A stretch of 64,000 bases of DNA from Nematostella vectensis (Eukaryota; Cnidaria; Anthozoa; Actiniaria; Edwardsiidae): NCBI RefSeq assembly GCF_932526225.1, contig NC_064037.1, forward strand, positions 1,240,001 to 1,304,000. Reading direction: 5' to 3'. Under the pieces are notes generated by a model, which searched no databases, was not told the DNA's origin, and worked only from the letters and a program-made list of their open reading frames with translations. Positions 12,101-24,765 of the stretch are shown piece by piece. A program made the position numbers and the translations under genes. Positions within the stretch are counted from its first letter, which is position 1; each line of letters starts with the position of its first letter.

Positions 12101-15100
12101 TTACGAGCGCTGTCACACTGGTAAGATATTAGGGACCTTAAGATTCACGAGGGCGGAGAGTCGAGGATGGCGCACATGCAAGATGTCAGCGCACACTACC
12201 ACATTTTTTTTAGCGCGTCGTGCCGTCGCCGTCCCTCCGCCATAGTAAATCTTAAATCCACTAATGAACCAGGAAGGGAGCAGGAAGGGAGCAGGAAGGG
12301 GGGAGGGAAGGGGAGAAAAGAAAGAGCATAGCTAGAGATAGTGACTGGGTGTGCACAGGGGCAGCGAAATTCTGAGAATTTTTGTTGACCACACCTTAGG
12401 TGCCCTCCCTCAGGGTTAAAATCAATTTGCAGACAATCACCACTGTCTCTTTTTTCGGTGTGACCCCCCCTCCCACCTGTTTGATACATATTTAGGAACA
12501 CACAAACACACACACATCCGCCTGCTGTGTCTCCCTGTCCACCGTTCCTTGTGCCTACCCTCCCTCAAATGTCAAAATTTTTTACACATACATGTAGGCA
12601 AATGTGTTGTGAAACTGTAGTCACAGCTCAAATTTTAGCTTAAAAACCTTAGCTACATAAGAAATTTTTGTAAACATGGAAATCCTTTGGGATGAAATCC
12701 ATTGCATGGACCAATGGCATAGAGACCTAGGGGGTACCCCGATAAAAACAGACAGGGGTTGTCATCCCCAAAATTGGTTTTTAACACACTTTCGGTCTGG
12801 TAAATTGGGTGTGGTCGACGGAATTTTTAAACCTAATAGAGAGGGGAAACGGAAAAAAAGATGTTAACCGCCCCCTAAAAAAATTTCAATTTAAGGTATA
12901 AAATTTCAAATTTTATACCTTAAGAGATAACAAAATCGGAAAAATCCTTCAATACCCCCTAAGGGATGGCAGTTGGTCGCAAATTTTATACCCTAAAAGA
13001 TATGACGATCACCCTACTTTTCTAGAGAGTCCCCCACCCCCACCCTTAGCGTAGAGAGAGCTAGTAGGTGGGGTGGGGTGGGAGGGGGAGAAATTAGATG
13101 TCACACTACTAACTGGCAGTAAAAACATGTGAAGGCTTGGTTTCTTAGGTCTAACTGTAATCAAAGAAAGATGTTTCAGATATGCTCATTTCACATCATT
13201 GGTCACAGTACTAATGCTAATCTGCATTTTATGATTTACCCATATTTCCCTTTCACTTGCAGTGGGATTTGATCTGTAACCGTGCCCACCTAAAAGCCTT
13301 AACTCAGGCGATGTATATGGCTGGCCTGCTGGTCGGTTCTTTAGTGTTTAGTGCTGTTTCTGATAGATTTGGAAGAAGAATTGGTGTCTTCATCAGTATA
13401 GCTCTTCTGGTAAGGCGTCTGCCTGTTTATACCTCTGTCCAACCTTATGTGAATTGCCTGTCTATCAGACAGCCCTGGGTGGCCGGCATTCTGGGCAACT
13501 GCATATTTGAGAGTTGACAGGTATGTCTCTCTCTCCATCTCTTTTTCCTTAAATCCCCATTCACCTTTTTTTATCTGTTTGTTTTGTCTGTCTGGGAAAT
13601 AGCCCTTGTACAAACCCAATCACCCACGTTTTATAGAGAAATAATGTGCTGAATTGCTTACCCTAGGCAGTGTGTGGAACAACATCAGGTTTCTCCAACT
13701 GTCTTTCCCTCTTCATCCTCCTCCGCTTTGTCACTGGGATGGCTAATGCAGGCTGCTTGCTTGTCCGTTATGTCTTCTGCATGGAACTCATTTCCATCAA
13801 TCACCGTACTGCTGTTGGCTTTCTCACCAACATCTTTGTCAGCCTTGGGTTTGATATGCTTTCTCTGTTGGCATACCTCATACGGGATTACCAGTATCTA
13901 CTATTAGCTGTTTCTCTACCTGCTGCACCTTTGGTTTTGTTTTGGGGGTAAGTTAGTATTAGATTTAACTGAAAAAGAGAGAGAATATGGCTAAGATATG
14001 ATGGTTTATCATAGTCTTAAGACAACACTGAGGATGTAAAGACAAATGATGAAACCCACTATTTTGTACTTCCATTTATTATTTACCATTTATTGACTCA
14101 TGTCTGACTACAGAACACAGCTTAGATTGAAGTTGTTTACAGAGCCATTCTCTGCCAACTGCCCCAGCAAGGGACACTAAAAATGCTTGAATTTGACACA
14201 GTTTTGTATCAAGCACTTTGTGTCAAACAAACTGTGTCAGGCATTACAATCCTGAAAAATAAATTGTGCATGTTTGTTGACATCTCATTCACACCTACAG
14301 GGTTATTCCTGAAACTCCTCGATGGCTAATTGCACAGAATCGTCTAGATGAAGCACATAAACTTCTTATGGACTTTGCCTCAAAAAACCAAGTGTCAGTA
14401 GACCCCGCCCACCTCCATCACGTCATCCAAGTAGTAAAAACGGCAGAGCTACGTAAGGATATGACCCAAAAATATGGCTTCTTGGATTTACTTCGCACAC
14501 AAAAACTGAGAAAAAGGACCCTGATTATGGGCTTTAATTGGTAAGGGATGGTCATTACTTTCACAGTATTGGTGTACAGGAGGCTTTCTTAGAAGGGAAA
14601 AGAAAGTTTGAGAGATTTTGTTGAATTTTTCTTCCTGTATAAAATTTGGTTCCTTTCTTCTTCAGGTTTGTAAACGCTGTTGTCTTCTTCGGCCTTAATC
14701 TGAATGTTAAGAATCTTGGTGGAAACATGTATCTTAACTTCTTCATCATGTGCATCATAGAGATTCCTGGGGCACTCATCTGCTGGTTCCTTATTGGACG
14801 GTAGGTTTCATCCTTTTTGCTTATTGGACATTGTCTGGTCCCTGATTGGACAGTAGGTTTCATGCTCTTGTCTTATTGGGGGTCAGTACGCAGCTCTTAC
14901 AAGCTGCAATTGATTGGGCAAATGAACAATATCCGCACCTCGACACAAAGAACGAGAAGAATAGAGACAAAAGAACTCCTTTGTGAACAAAGATAATAGG
15001 AGACAAAGCAGCTGCATACTTACTCCTTATTGGACAATGGTTATGCAGGCTCTTATTGAGGACGAAAGGCAAGAAGATTGATGCAGCCTCAATAGGGGCC

Positions 15101-18100
15101 TCAATGTGACCTCTCTTGGTGGTAAATTCAAAACAAAATAATGAAACAAACAAACAGAATTGACTAAGCCTGTCACACCAAAGAACGAGGAAATAAAAAA
15201 CAATATTTAAATGAAACTAAACCCCTTCTGAAAAGAAGGAAAATGAAAAAAATTCCGGCTGAATAAGTGGCTTTTTGTTGGTGTTATTTTTGCCACTAAA
15301 AGCCTGAGCTAGTTTGCCACCCAAACAGTGACGTGATCTAATTGCCAGGTCTCTCATTGTTTTGGGTATTACCCAGACCGTGCCATGTGATGCCAAGCAT
15401 GAAATAAAAATAAGATAAACTTGATTAATATAGGGCCATTTCCTAAAGCTCAATAGTGCTTCACATTTAAAATCCTATTACATATGTATTAAGAAAGCTT
15501 CTAGTAAGCTCACATACGTTCAACAAGTCAAATATTTTGGCCCCATACGCTGACACGCCAACACTGGGCCACCTGTGATCCCTCTCTCGCATTGCTCTGC
15601 TTCACTCCGGTCTATTGTATTTCTGGTTGTTTGTAATATTTCCGTACACTTAGAACACATATCTTATGTTGTTTATTTTTTCAGATATGGTCGTCGAGTG
15701 CCATATGCAGCGTTCGAAATCATCGGTGGTACAGCGTGCATGCTGGTACTGGCATTTCCTAAAACTCACAGTAAGTAGAAGAGTTCCAAGAATTTGCTGA
15801 AAACTTCTATGGTTTTTCATTCCAGAGCTCCCAAAATGTAAAAGCTTTCATCCCCACCTCATTCAAACCCCAAACCAAACCAAACCCCAGACTTATAAAA
15901 CCGGGAGATTTTTAAGGGGGTTGGGGAGGGGTTAAGGGATATATTCAATCAATATAACGACTGTACAATCTCAGTTCACATTTATTTGATAACATATGAT
16001 AAATGGGTACCCTGTGGTAAATTGAAAACAGCTTTGATATAAATTTTCGAGATGTTTGAAAAACTTTTGGGAAGTTAATAAGGACATACTACTCTGTCAT
16101 TTTAGAGCGAAATTACTTGTGTTGCAATTTTTGTAAAACAATAGATTGACTGGACTAAAGATCAATTTGAACTACTTTTTGAGAGGGCAGCGTTTTAATT
16201 CCATCATATCCTGATCACAGAGCGCCTAAAACTTCTCTCCAAGCATTTGCAAGTATTTCAGGATTTGTGGTAGTCCTGTGGTCTACAAGAAACAACTGCG
16301 AAAGGCTCATTGATTATTTAGATCCAAAAACCTGAAAACTTCATAAGTTGGATACAAACTACAGTACAGTATAAGAATTGCAGAACTTTGTGGATAAATC
16401 GACTTCTACTTCAAAAACAACTCGACTGATTAAAATTTTGTCATAAACCGGGAGATTTAAAGTTAAACCAGGAGACTGGGAGATTTGATTAAAAAAATGG
16501 AAGAGTTGGCAGGTATACCACCTCTCTCAATATTACCTTCCATTTGGCCTATCCCTCGCTTCAAACTTCCTCAACTGGGCCGCCAAAAAGCATGACTTCT
16601 TATTGAAGGATCAACAAATACCATACTTGTTTTCATTTTTCCCATATGATACTTATAACTGCACAAATCTCTCAGGAAGCCCTGTGTGCCTGAAACTATC
16701 AGTGAATAGTAGTTTGAGATCAAAAGGGCTTCCACTGAACCTGAAATGTAGTTCACTATTTACCAGTTTTTTATTTTCCAGTCGCTGCCATCACCACACT
16801 CGCTATGATCGGTAAAGTCTCTGTCAGTAACAATTTTATGACGTCGTACGTGTTCACCGTGGAGCTGTACCCCACCATTATAAGGTAACTGTATGCCGAG
16901 CACTCAGTTTGTTTACCCCACCATTATAAGGTAACTGTATGCCGTGGACTTAATTTGTTTACCCCACCATTATAAGGTAACTGTATGCCAAGCACTCAGT
17001 TTGTTTACCCCACCATTATAAGGTAACTGTATGCCGAGCACTCAGTTTGTTTACCCCACCATTATAAGGTAACTGTATGCTGTGGACTCAGTGTGTTTAC
17101 CCCTCCATTATAAGGTAACTGTATGCCGAGCACTCAGTTTGTTTACCCCACCATTATAAGGTAACTGTATGCCAAGCACTCAGTTTGTTTACCCCTCCAT
17201 TATAAGGTAACTGTATGCCAAGCACTCAGTTTGTTTACCCCTCCATTATAAGGTAACTGTATGCCGAGCACTCAGTTTGTTTACCCCTCCATTATAAGTT
17301 AACTGTATGTCAAGCACTCAGTTTGTTTACCCCTCCATTATAAGGTAACTGTATGCTGTGGACTTAATTTGTTTACCCCTCCATTATAAGTTAACTGTAT
17401 GTCAAGCACTCAGTGTGTTTACCCCTCCATTATAAGGTAACTGTATGCCGAGCACTCAGTTTGTTTACCCCACCATTATAAGGTAACTGTATGCTGTGGA
17501 CTTAATTTGTTTACCCCACCATTATAAGGTAACTGTATGCCGAGCACTCAGTTTGTTTACCCCTCCATTATGAGGTAACTGTATGTCAAGCACTCAGTTT
17601 GTTTACCCCACCATTATAAGGTAACTGTATGCTGTGGACTCAGTGTGTTTACCCCACCATTATAAGGTAACTGTATGCCAAGCACTCAGTTTGTTTACCC
17701 CACCATTATAAGGTAACTGTATGCCGAGCACTCAGTTTGTTTACCCCTCCATTATGAGGTAACTGTATGTCAAGCACTCAGTTTGTTTACCCCACCATTA
17801 TAAGGTAACTGTATGCTGTGGACTCAGTGTGTTTACCCCACCATTATAAGGTAACTGTATGCCAAGCACTCAGTTTGTTTACCCCTCCATTATGAGGTAA
17901 CTGTATGTCAAGCACTCAGTTTGTTTACCCCTCCATTATGAGGTAACTGTATGTCAAGCACTCAGTTTGTTTACCCCTCCATTATAAGGTAACTGTATGC
18001 TGTGGACTCAGTGTGTTTACCCCACCATTATAAGGTAACTGTATGCCAAGCACTCAGTTTGTTTACCCCACCATTATAAGGTAACTGTATGCCGAGCACT

Positions 18101-21100
18101 CAGTTTGTTTACCCCACCATTATAAGGTAACTGTATGCTGTGGACTTAATTTGTTTACCCCACCATTATAAGGTAACTGTATGCCGAGCACTCAGTTTGT
18201 TTACCCCACCATTATAAGGTAACTGTATGCTGAGCACTCAGTTTGTTTACCCCACCATTATAAGGTAACTGTATGCTGAGCACTCAGTTTGTTTACCCCA
18301 CCATTATAAGGTTACTGTATGCTGTGGACTTAATTTGTTTACCCCTCCATTATAAGGTAACTGTATGCTGTGGACTCAGTGTGTTTACCCCACCATTATA
18401 AGGTAACTGTATGCCGAGCACTCAGTTTGTTTACCCCTCCATTATGAGGTAACTGTATGTCAAGCACTCAGTTTGTTTACCCCACCATTATAAGGTAACT
18501 GTATGCTGTGGACTCAGTGTGTTTACCCCACCATTATAAGGTAACTGTATGCCAAGCACTCAGTTTGTTTACCCCTCCATTATGAGGTAACTGTATGTCA
18601 AGCACTCAGTTTGTTTACCCCTCCATTATGAGGTAACTGTATGTCAAGCACTCAGTTTGTTTACCCCTCCATTATAAGGTAACTGTATGCTGTGGACTCA
18701 GTGTGTTTACCCCACCATTATAAGGTAACTGTATGCCAAGCACTCAGTTTGTTTACCCCACCATTATAAGGTAACTGTATGCCGAGCACTCAGTTTGTTT
18801 ACCCCACCATTATAAGGTAACTGTATGCTGTGGACTCAGTTTGTTTACCCCACCATTATAAGGTAACTGTATGCCAAGCACTCAGTGTGTTTACCCCACC
18901 ATTATAAGGTAACTGTATGCCGAGCACTCAGTTTGTTTACCCCTCCATTATGAGGTAACTGTATGCTGTGGACTTAATTTGTTTACCCCACCATTATAAG
19001 GTAACTGTATGCTGTGGACTCAGTGTGTTTACCCCACCATTATAAGGTAACTGTATGCCGAGCACTCAGTTTGTTTACCCCACCATTATAAGGTAACTGT
19101 ATGCCGTGGACTTAATTTGTTTACCCCACCATTATAAGGTAACTGTATGCCAAGCACTCAGTTTGTTTACCCCACCATTATAAGGTAACTGTATGCCGAG
19201 CACTCAGTTTGTTTACCCCACCATTATAAGGTAACTGTAAGCTGTGGACTCAGTTTGTTTACCCCTCCATTATAAGGTAACTGTATGCCGAGCACTCAGT
19301 TTGTTTACCCCTCCATTATAAGGTAACTGTATGTCAAGCACTCAGTTTGTTTACCCCACCATTATAAGGTAACTGTAAGCTGTGGACTCAGTTTGTTTAC
19401 CCCTCCATTATAAGGTAACTGTATGCCAAGCACTCAGTTTGTTTACCCCTCCATTATAAGGTAACTGTATGTCAAGCACTCAGTTTGTTTACCCCACCAT
19501 TATAAGATAACTGTATGCCGAGCACTCAGTTTGTTTACCCCACCATTATAAGGTAACTGTATGCCGAGCACTCAGTTTGTTTACCCCACCATTATAAGGT
19601 AACTGTATGCTGAGCACTCAGTTTGTTTACCCCACCATTATAAGGTAACTGTATGCCGAGCACTCAGTTTGTTTACCCCTCCATTATAAGGTAACTGTAT
19701 GCTGTGGACTTAATTTGTTTACCCCACCATTATAAGGTAACTGTATGCTGTGGACTCAGTTTGTTTACCCCTCCATTATAAGGTAACTGTATGCCAAGCA
19801 CTCAGTTTGTTTACCCAACCATTATAAGGTAACTGTATGTCAAGCACTCAGTGTGTTTACCCCTCCATTATAAGTTAACTGTATGCCAAGCACTCAGTTT
19901 GTTTACCCCACCATTATAAGGTAACTGTATGCTGTGGACTCAGTGTGTTTACCCCACCATTATAAGGTAACTGTATGCTGAGCACTCAGTTTGTTTACCC
20001 CTTTATTATAAGGTAACTGTATGCTGTGGACTCAGTTTGTTTACCCCTCCATTATAAGGTAACTGTATGCCAAGCACTCAGTTTGTTTACCCCACCATTA
20101 TAAGGTAACTGTATGCCGAGCACTCAGTTTGTTTACCCCTCCATTATAAGGTAACTGTATGCTGAGCACTCAGTTTGTTTACCCCACCATTATAAGGTAA
20201 CTGTATGCCAAGCACTCAGTTTGTTTACCCCACCATTATAAGGTAACTGCATGCCAAGCACTCAGTGTGTTTACCCCACCATTATAAGGTAACTGTATGT
20301 CAAGCACTCAGTTTGTTTACCCCTCCATTATAAGTTAACTGTATGTCAAGCACTCAGTTTGTTTACCCCTCCATTATAAGGTAACTGTATGCTGTGGACT
20401 CAGTTTGTTTACCCCTCCATTATAAGGTAACTGTATGCCAAGCACTCAGTTTGTTTACCCCACCATTATAAGGTAACTGTATGTCAAGCACTCAGTGTGT
20501 TTACCCCTCCATTATAAGTTAACTGTATGCCAAGCACTCAGTTTGTTTACCCCACCATTATAAGGTAACTGTATGCTGTGGACTCAGTGTGTTTACCCCA
20601 CCATTATAAGGTAACTGTATGCCGAGCACTCAGTTTGTTTACCCCTCCATTATAAGGTAACTGTATGCCGTGGACTTAATTTGTTTACCCCACCATTATA
20701 AGGTAACTGTATGCCAAGCACTCAGTTTGTTTACCCCTCCATTATAAGGTAACTGTATGCTGTGGACTCAGTGTGTTTACCCCACCATTATAAGGTAACT
20801 GTATGCTGAGCACTCAGTTTGTTTACCCCACCATTATAAGGTAACTGTATGCCAAGCACTCAGTTTGTTTACCCCACCATTATAAGGTAACTGCATGCCA
20901 AGCACTCAGTGTGTTTACCCCACCATTATAAGGTAACTGTATGTCAAGCACTCAGTTTGTTTACCCCTCCATTATAAGTTAACTGTATGTCAAGCACTCA
21001 GTTTGTTTACCCCTCCATTATAAGGTAACTGTATGCTGTGGACTCAGTTTGTTTACCCCTCCATTATAAGGTAACTGTATGCCAAGCACTCAGTTTGTTT

Positions 21101-22963
21101 ACCCCACCATTATAAGGTAACTGTATGTCAAGCAATCAGTGTGTTTACCCCTCCATTATAAGTTAACTGTATGCCAAGCACTCAGTTTGTTTACCCCACC
21201 ATTATAAGGTAACTGTATGCTGTGGACTCAGTGTGTTTACCCCACCATTATAAGGTAACTGTATGCCGAGCACTCAGTTTGTTTACCCCTCCATTATAAG
21301 GTAACTGTATGTCAAGCACTCAGTTTGTTTACCCCACCATTATAAGGTAACTGCATGCCAAGCACTCAGTGTGTTTACCCCACCATTATAAGGTAACTGT
21401 ATGTCAAGCACTCAGTTTGTTTACCCCTCCATTATAAGTTAACTGTATGTCAAGCACTCAGTTTGTTTACCCCTCCATTATAAGTTAACTGTATGCTGAG
21501 CACTCAGTGTGTTTACTCCTCCATTATAAGGTAACTGTATGCCGAGCACTCAGTGTGTTTACCCCTCCATTATAAGTTAACTGTATGTCAAGCACTCAGT
21601 TTGTTTACCCCTCCATTATAAGGTAACTGTATGCCGAGCACTCAGTTTGTTTACCCCTCCATTATAAGGTAACTGCAGGTCTGTAACCAGAATTAAAATT
21701 TTACAGAGGCAAAGTCAGCCACTGGGTGATACATCCGACAAAAGCAGCTTTATCTCATACTTTTTTTGTTTGTTTGTTTGTTTGTTGTTATATCGGTGTT
21801 GGGGCTGCTTCCATGATGGCCAGGGTCATTACTAATTTGTGTTTGTGTGTGTGCACGAATATCGGTCTTGGAGTTGCTTCCATGATGACCAGGGTCATTA
21901 CTAATTTGTTTGTTTGTGTATGTGTGCAGGAATATCGGTCTTGGAGTTGCTTCCATGATGACAAGGGACATTACTAATTTGTTTGTTTGTGTATGTGTGC
22001 AGGAATATTGGTCTTGGAGTTGCTTCCACGATGGCCAGGGTCGGTGGTATCGTTGCTCCCTACTTCGTTCTTATGGTGAGAAAACTATCCTTTGTTCATT
22101 CCCCACGGCAGAGAGCCTTTTCTCTGTAAATTGAGAAGCAGCACTGAAACGCTTAGATGGGCTTAATCCACTGTTGTAATACAAAAAGTTCCAGAAAATA
22201 TGATCGATAAGTCCAAGCGCTTACCTGGGTGGGGGTGGGGTACACTCTAATAACTGGGTCATTTTATTTTTTGAGGAATCAACAAATGCTTTTTTCATTT
22301 GAACCCTTGCCTGTGCCCCCCGCTCAGTAAATATTTCATGTACCATAAATGATCTTACAAACGCCCTGGGCGTTCTTTACAAACGATGAAAATATAACAA
22401 GTGCAGTGGGGTTTTAGTCTCAGTCAGGATCACGTTAAATTATAACCTGCATAGCAAGCATTTCTTGACATTACACCCAGTAGAAGCCAAACAAAGATTA
22501 ATTAATTTGATTTATATCACCGAAATTCCTGTCGTTTTTTTATGCTGGGAGGGAGGGTGTGGGGCGTTCATAACAAACTTTAGGGGGGGGGGGCGTTCAT
22601 TAGATAGGAGGCGTTCTCTAGATAGGGGGTGTTTATTAGATCATTTACTGTAACTAAAACTATTCAACAGACATTTCTGGTAGTATCTAAATGGATCGAT
22701 TGTTACAGGGGGAGCTCCCAGACGTGGATAACACCGTTCCCATGGTGATATTCGGGGTTCTTGGTCTTGCTGCTGGTGTGGCGGTGCTGTTTCTACCGGA
22801 AACTCACTTCTCGCCCATGCCCCAGACCGTGGAGCAGGTGGAGGAGTGGGACGAGGATTACCATATTTGTGGCTGGAATAAGCCACTGGGAACACATAAG
22901 AGAGACGAAGTTCAGATCGCCCTGCAGGATGGTGTCGGGAGATTCTCCGCTGAGCCTTGCTAA
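9177..22963 (+). CDS. SLC22-family organic ion transporter, 9 exons
   Basis: This is a major facilitator protein of the SLC22 organic cation/anion/carnitine group, acting at the plasma membrane. Exons: 9177-9497, 13263-13409, 13667-13947, 14301-14540, 14666-14800, 15685-15770, 16782-16884, 22003-22075, 22709-22963. The sum is 1641 nt, i.e. 546 residues, the usual family length. Evidence: first helix near residues 38-60; a Cys-rich extracellular loop (about 68-106) with sequons NSS and NCT; the MFS loop motif SDRFGRR near 140; VIPETPRWL near 252; ELYPTIIR near 435; and a C-terminal FLPETHFSPMP. The substrate cannot be told from sequence, so no member number is given. Introns 1 and 7 are dominated by arrays that start in the preceding exon, and part of exon 8 is repeated upstream of its own acceptor. 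Confidence 0.93.
9443..12126 (+). repeat. 61-bp minisatellite made of SLC22 exon 1 end plus donor, 44 copies
   Basis: The unit is 55 nt of exon 1 (9443-9497, from TGCTAATTGCACC to GTCACACAG) plus the first six intron bases GTAAGA. Donor positions run from 9498 to 12121, exactly 43 x 61 bp with no net indel. Most intronic copies read CACACGG|GTAAGATGC. Rare variants (TCCAGTTGGACATACC; ACAATGGTGGG) recur 1159 bp apart, i.e. 19 units, showing a block duplication inside the array. The copies encode the glycosylated-loop region out of frame. Confidence 0.95.
12127..13262. other. Remainder of SLC22 intron 1
   Basis: This is non-repetitive intron with G- and C-rich tracts. A short inverted pair sits around TAAGGTATAAAATTTC near 12893-12925. 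The acceptor is TCACTTGCAG, ending at 13262. No gene seen. Confidence 0.5.
14783..14864 (+). repeat. 52-bp duplication of SLC22 exon 5 end plus donor
   Basis: The true junction TTATTGGACG|GTAGGTTTCATC (donor at 14801) is repeated as TGATTGGACA|GTAGGTTTCATG with its GT at 14853. The CTGGTTCC block is also repeated, as CTGGTCCC. A third partial unit (CTTATTGG) was the target of the MITE at 14880-15025. Confidence 0.75.
14880..15025 (+). mobile_element. 146-bp hAT-like MITE, copy 1 (SLC22 intron 5)
   Basis: The element is bounded by imperfect 16-bp inverted ends GGGTCAGTACGCAGCT and GAGTAAGTATGCAGCT (right end reverse-complemented). It is flanked by perfect 8-bp duplications CTTATTGG at 14872-14879 and 15026-15033. 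It is nearly identical and equal in length to the copy at 36977-37122. The 8-bp TSD fits the hAT superfamily; there is no coding capacity. Confidence 0.85.
16868..21677 (+). repeat. 46-bp minisatellite made of SLC22 exon 7 end plus donor, about 105 copies
   Basis: The unit joins the last 17 nt of exon 7 (TACCCCACCATTATAAG, 16868-16884) to 29 nt of intron (GTAACTGTATGCCGAG to AGTTTGTT). First donor 16885 and last 21669 are 4784 bp apart, exactly 104 x 46. Variants include CCCCTCC for CCCCACC, TGTGGACTTAATT for CGAGCACTCAGTT, and GTTAACT for GGTAACT. The rare GTAACTGCATGCC unit at 20243 recurs at 20887, 14 units away. Read-through from exon 7 meets TAA at once (ATA AGG TAA). Confidence 0.95.
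21788..22042 (+). repeat. 73-bp repeats covering the SLC22 exon 8 acceptor and first 40 nt of exon 8
   Basis: Three upstream copies (starting near 21788, 21857 and 21930) precede the true exon start at 22003. Each holds ATCGGTCTTGGAGTTGC, GCTTCCATGATG and CAGGGTC from exon 8, then the intronic part ATTACTAATTTGTTTG. The copy at 21930 has an intact TGTGCAG acceptor; that at 21857 reads TGTGCAC. Since 73 is not a multiple of 3, using an upstream acceptor would shift the frame. Confidence 0.9.
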
Positions 22964-23215
22964 ACAAGAAAAAGAGCTCCATACGTATTCATAGGACTTA
23001 TTTAAGTAAAAAAAACGCATTGCAAATGCTAAAACTGCTTTCACATCCTGTGACAGTGCATGACTAAAAGCGGACGATATGTTTCTTCTTAGGGGAATGC
23101 CCCCCCCCCCCCCTAGCTCCCTCAATAGCTTTCTGGCTTATGGTTATAACTGTCTATTTATTTGAGCTAAATCCCGGGGGGGGGACTCTCCAGAAAAGTA
23201 GACGCAGGTGATTGT

Positions 23216-24008
23216 CCAATGTTTAGGCTATCAAATCTAGACCAACTGCTATCCCTTAAGGTTTGTGGGATCTCTTAGGGTATCAAATCTAGACCAACTG
23301 CTATCCCTTAAGGTTTGTGGGATCTCTTAGGCTGTCAAATCTAGACCAACTGCTATCCCTTAAGGTTTGTGGGATCTCTTAGGCTATCAAATCTAGACCA
23401 ACTGCTATCCCTTAAGGTTTGTGGGATCTCTTAGGCTATCAAATCTAGACCAACTGTTATCCCTTAAGGTTTGTGGGATCTCTTAGGGTATCAAATCTAG
23501 ACCAACTGCTATCCCTTAAGGTTTGTGGGATCTCTTAGGCTGTCAAATCTAGACCAACTGCTATCCCTTAAGGTTTGTGGGATCTCTTAGGCTATCAAAT
23601 CTAGACCAACTGCTATCCCTTAAGGTTTGTGGGATCTCTTAGGCTATCAAATCTAGACCAACTGTTATCCCTTAAGGTTTGTGGGATCTCTTAGGGTATC
23701 AAATCTAGACCAACTGCTATCCCTTAAGTTTGTGGGATCTCTTAGGCTATCAAATCTAGACCAACTGCTATCCCTTAAGGTTTGTGGGATCTCTTAGGCT
23801 ATCAAATCTAGACCAACTGCTATCCCTTAAGGTTTGTGGGATCTCTTAGGCTGTCAAATCTAGACCAACTGCTATCCCTTAAGGTTTGTGGGATCTCTTA
23901 GGCTATCAAATCTAGACCAACTGCTATCCCTTAAGGTTTGTGGGATCTCTTAGGCTATCAAATCTAGACCAACTGCTATCCCTTAAGGTTTGTGGGATCT
24001 CTTAGGGT
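23216..24008 (+). repeat. 52-bp minisatellite downstream of SLC22, about 15 copies
   Basis: The unit contains ATCAAATCTAGACC, AACTGCTATCCCTTAAGG and TTTGTGGGATCTCTTAGG. Spacing is 52 bp, with one 51-bp unit. Variants at the GGCTATC/GGCTGTC/GGGTATC position recur in a pattern of about five units. It lies between genes and contains no splice site. Confidence 0.9.
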
Positions 24009-24329
24009 AAAAAATTAGACCAACTGATATTCCTTAGGGGGTGTTTAACGGTTTTTTTTTTTTTTCGATTCTGCTATCTCTAGGGTTAAAATTACTTCGA
24101 CCACACCCAATTTGCTATCTCTTAGGAGTAAGAGTTTCCGTTGACTACACCCAAAGTGTTACCCCCCCTTTTGGTTAAAATTGAGTTAGACTACAATATA
24201 CTCGACGATCAGCCCCTTCTGTTTTTATCGAATCCCCCCCGGAACTATGTGTAGGCCAAAGGTCACCCACCCTTCCATTTTGTATAACAAAATATTGGTT
24301 TATATGTGATATTTTTATATATTATGGTA

Positions 24330-24448
24330 CACCAAAAACTGGTAATCGACTATGCCAAATCTTCGTCTTTAATAAGACTTCTTCAGTTTGCCCTGAAAAG
24401 TCTTATTAAAGACGAAAATGTGGCAGAGTTGACTACCAGTTTTTTGTG
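24330..24448. mobile_element. 119-bp hairpin MITE, TA-flanked
   Basis: Arms of about 57 nt are near-perfect inverted copies: CACCAAAAACTGGTAATCG and CACAAAAAACTGGTAGTC at the ends, and TCGTCTTTAATAAGACTT in both arms. It is flanked by TA at 24328-24329 and 24449-24450. The transcript would fold into one long hairpin. Probably a Tc1/mariner-type MITE. Confidence 0.8.
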
Positions 24449-24572
24449 TATTGTATTTATTCTTCTGATTCACGAACACGACAATTTGTGCTTTTTGTAT
24501 TTATTTATATATTATGGAGTATTCTGTAAATGTTATAATAAATACAAAAGAATAAATAGACCAGAATAAATA

Positions 24573-24765
24573 CAATGCACCAAAAACTGGTATTCGACTC
24601 TGCCAAATAATTTTCGTCTTTAATAAGACTTCTTCGGGGCAGACTGAAGAAGGTGGATTGTTACAAGCTTATTTACATCAGAATGGTGGCGCGAGACGTA
24701 AAAACATTATTTGCGTCTCGCGACACTATCCGAAAATTTGTCGAATAGCAGTTTTTTGTGCATTC
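24573..24765. mobile_element. 193-bp MITE of the same family, TA-flanked
   Basis: The left end CAATGCACCAAAAACTGG and the reverse-complemented right end GAATGCACAAAAAACTG lie next to TA (24571-24572 and 24766-24767). The inner block TCGTCTTTAATAAGACTT is shared with 24330-24448. The middle holds a second short palindrome around GAGACG...CGTCTC (near 24693-24720). Confidence 0.75.

Noticed and set aside
9443-12126. CRISPR-like regular array
   Set aside because: The whole 61-bp unit is repeated with no unique spacers, and the DNA is animal nuclear; the same holds for the other arrays.
22641-23125. Minus-strand frames of 110-113 codons over SLC22 exon 9
   Set aside because: Antisense shadows of the well-supported exon 9.
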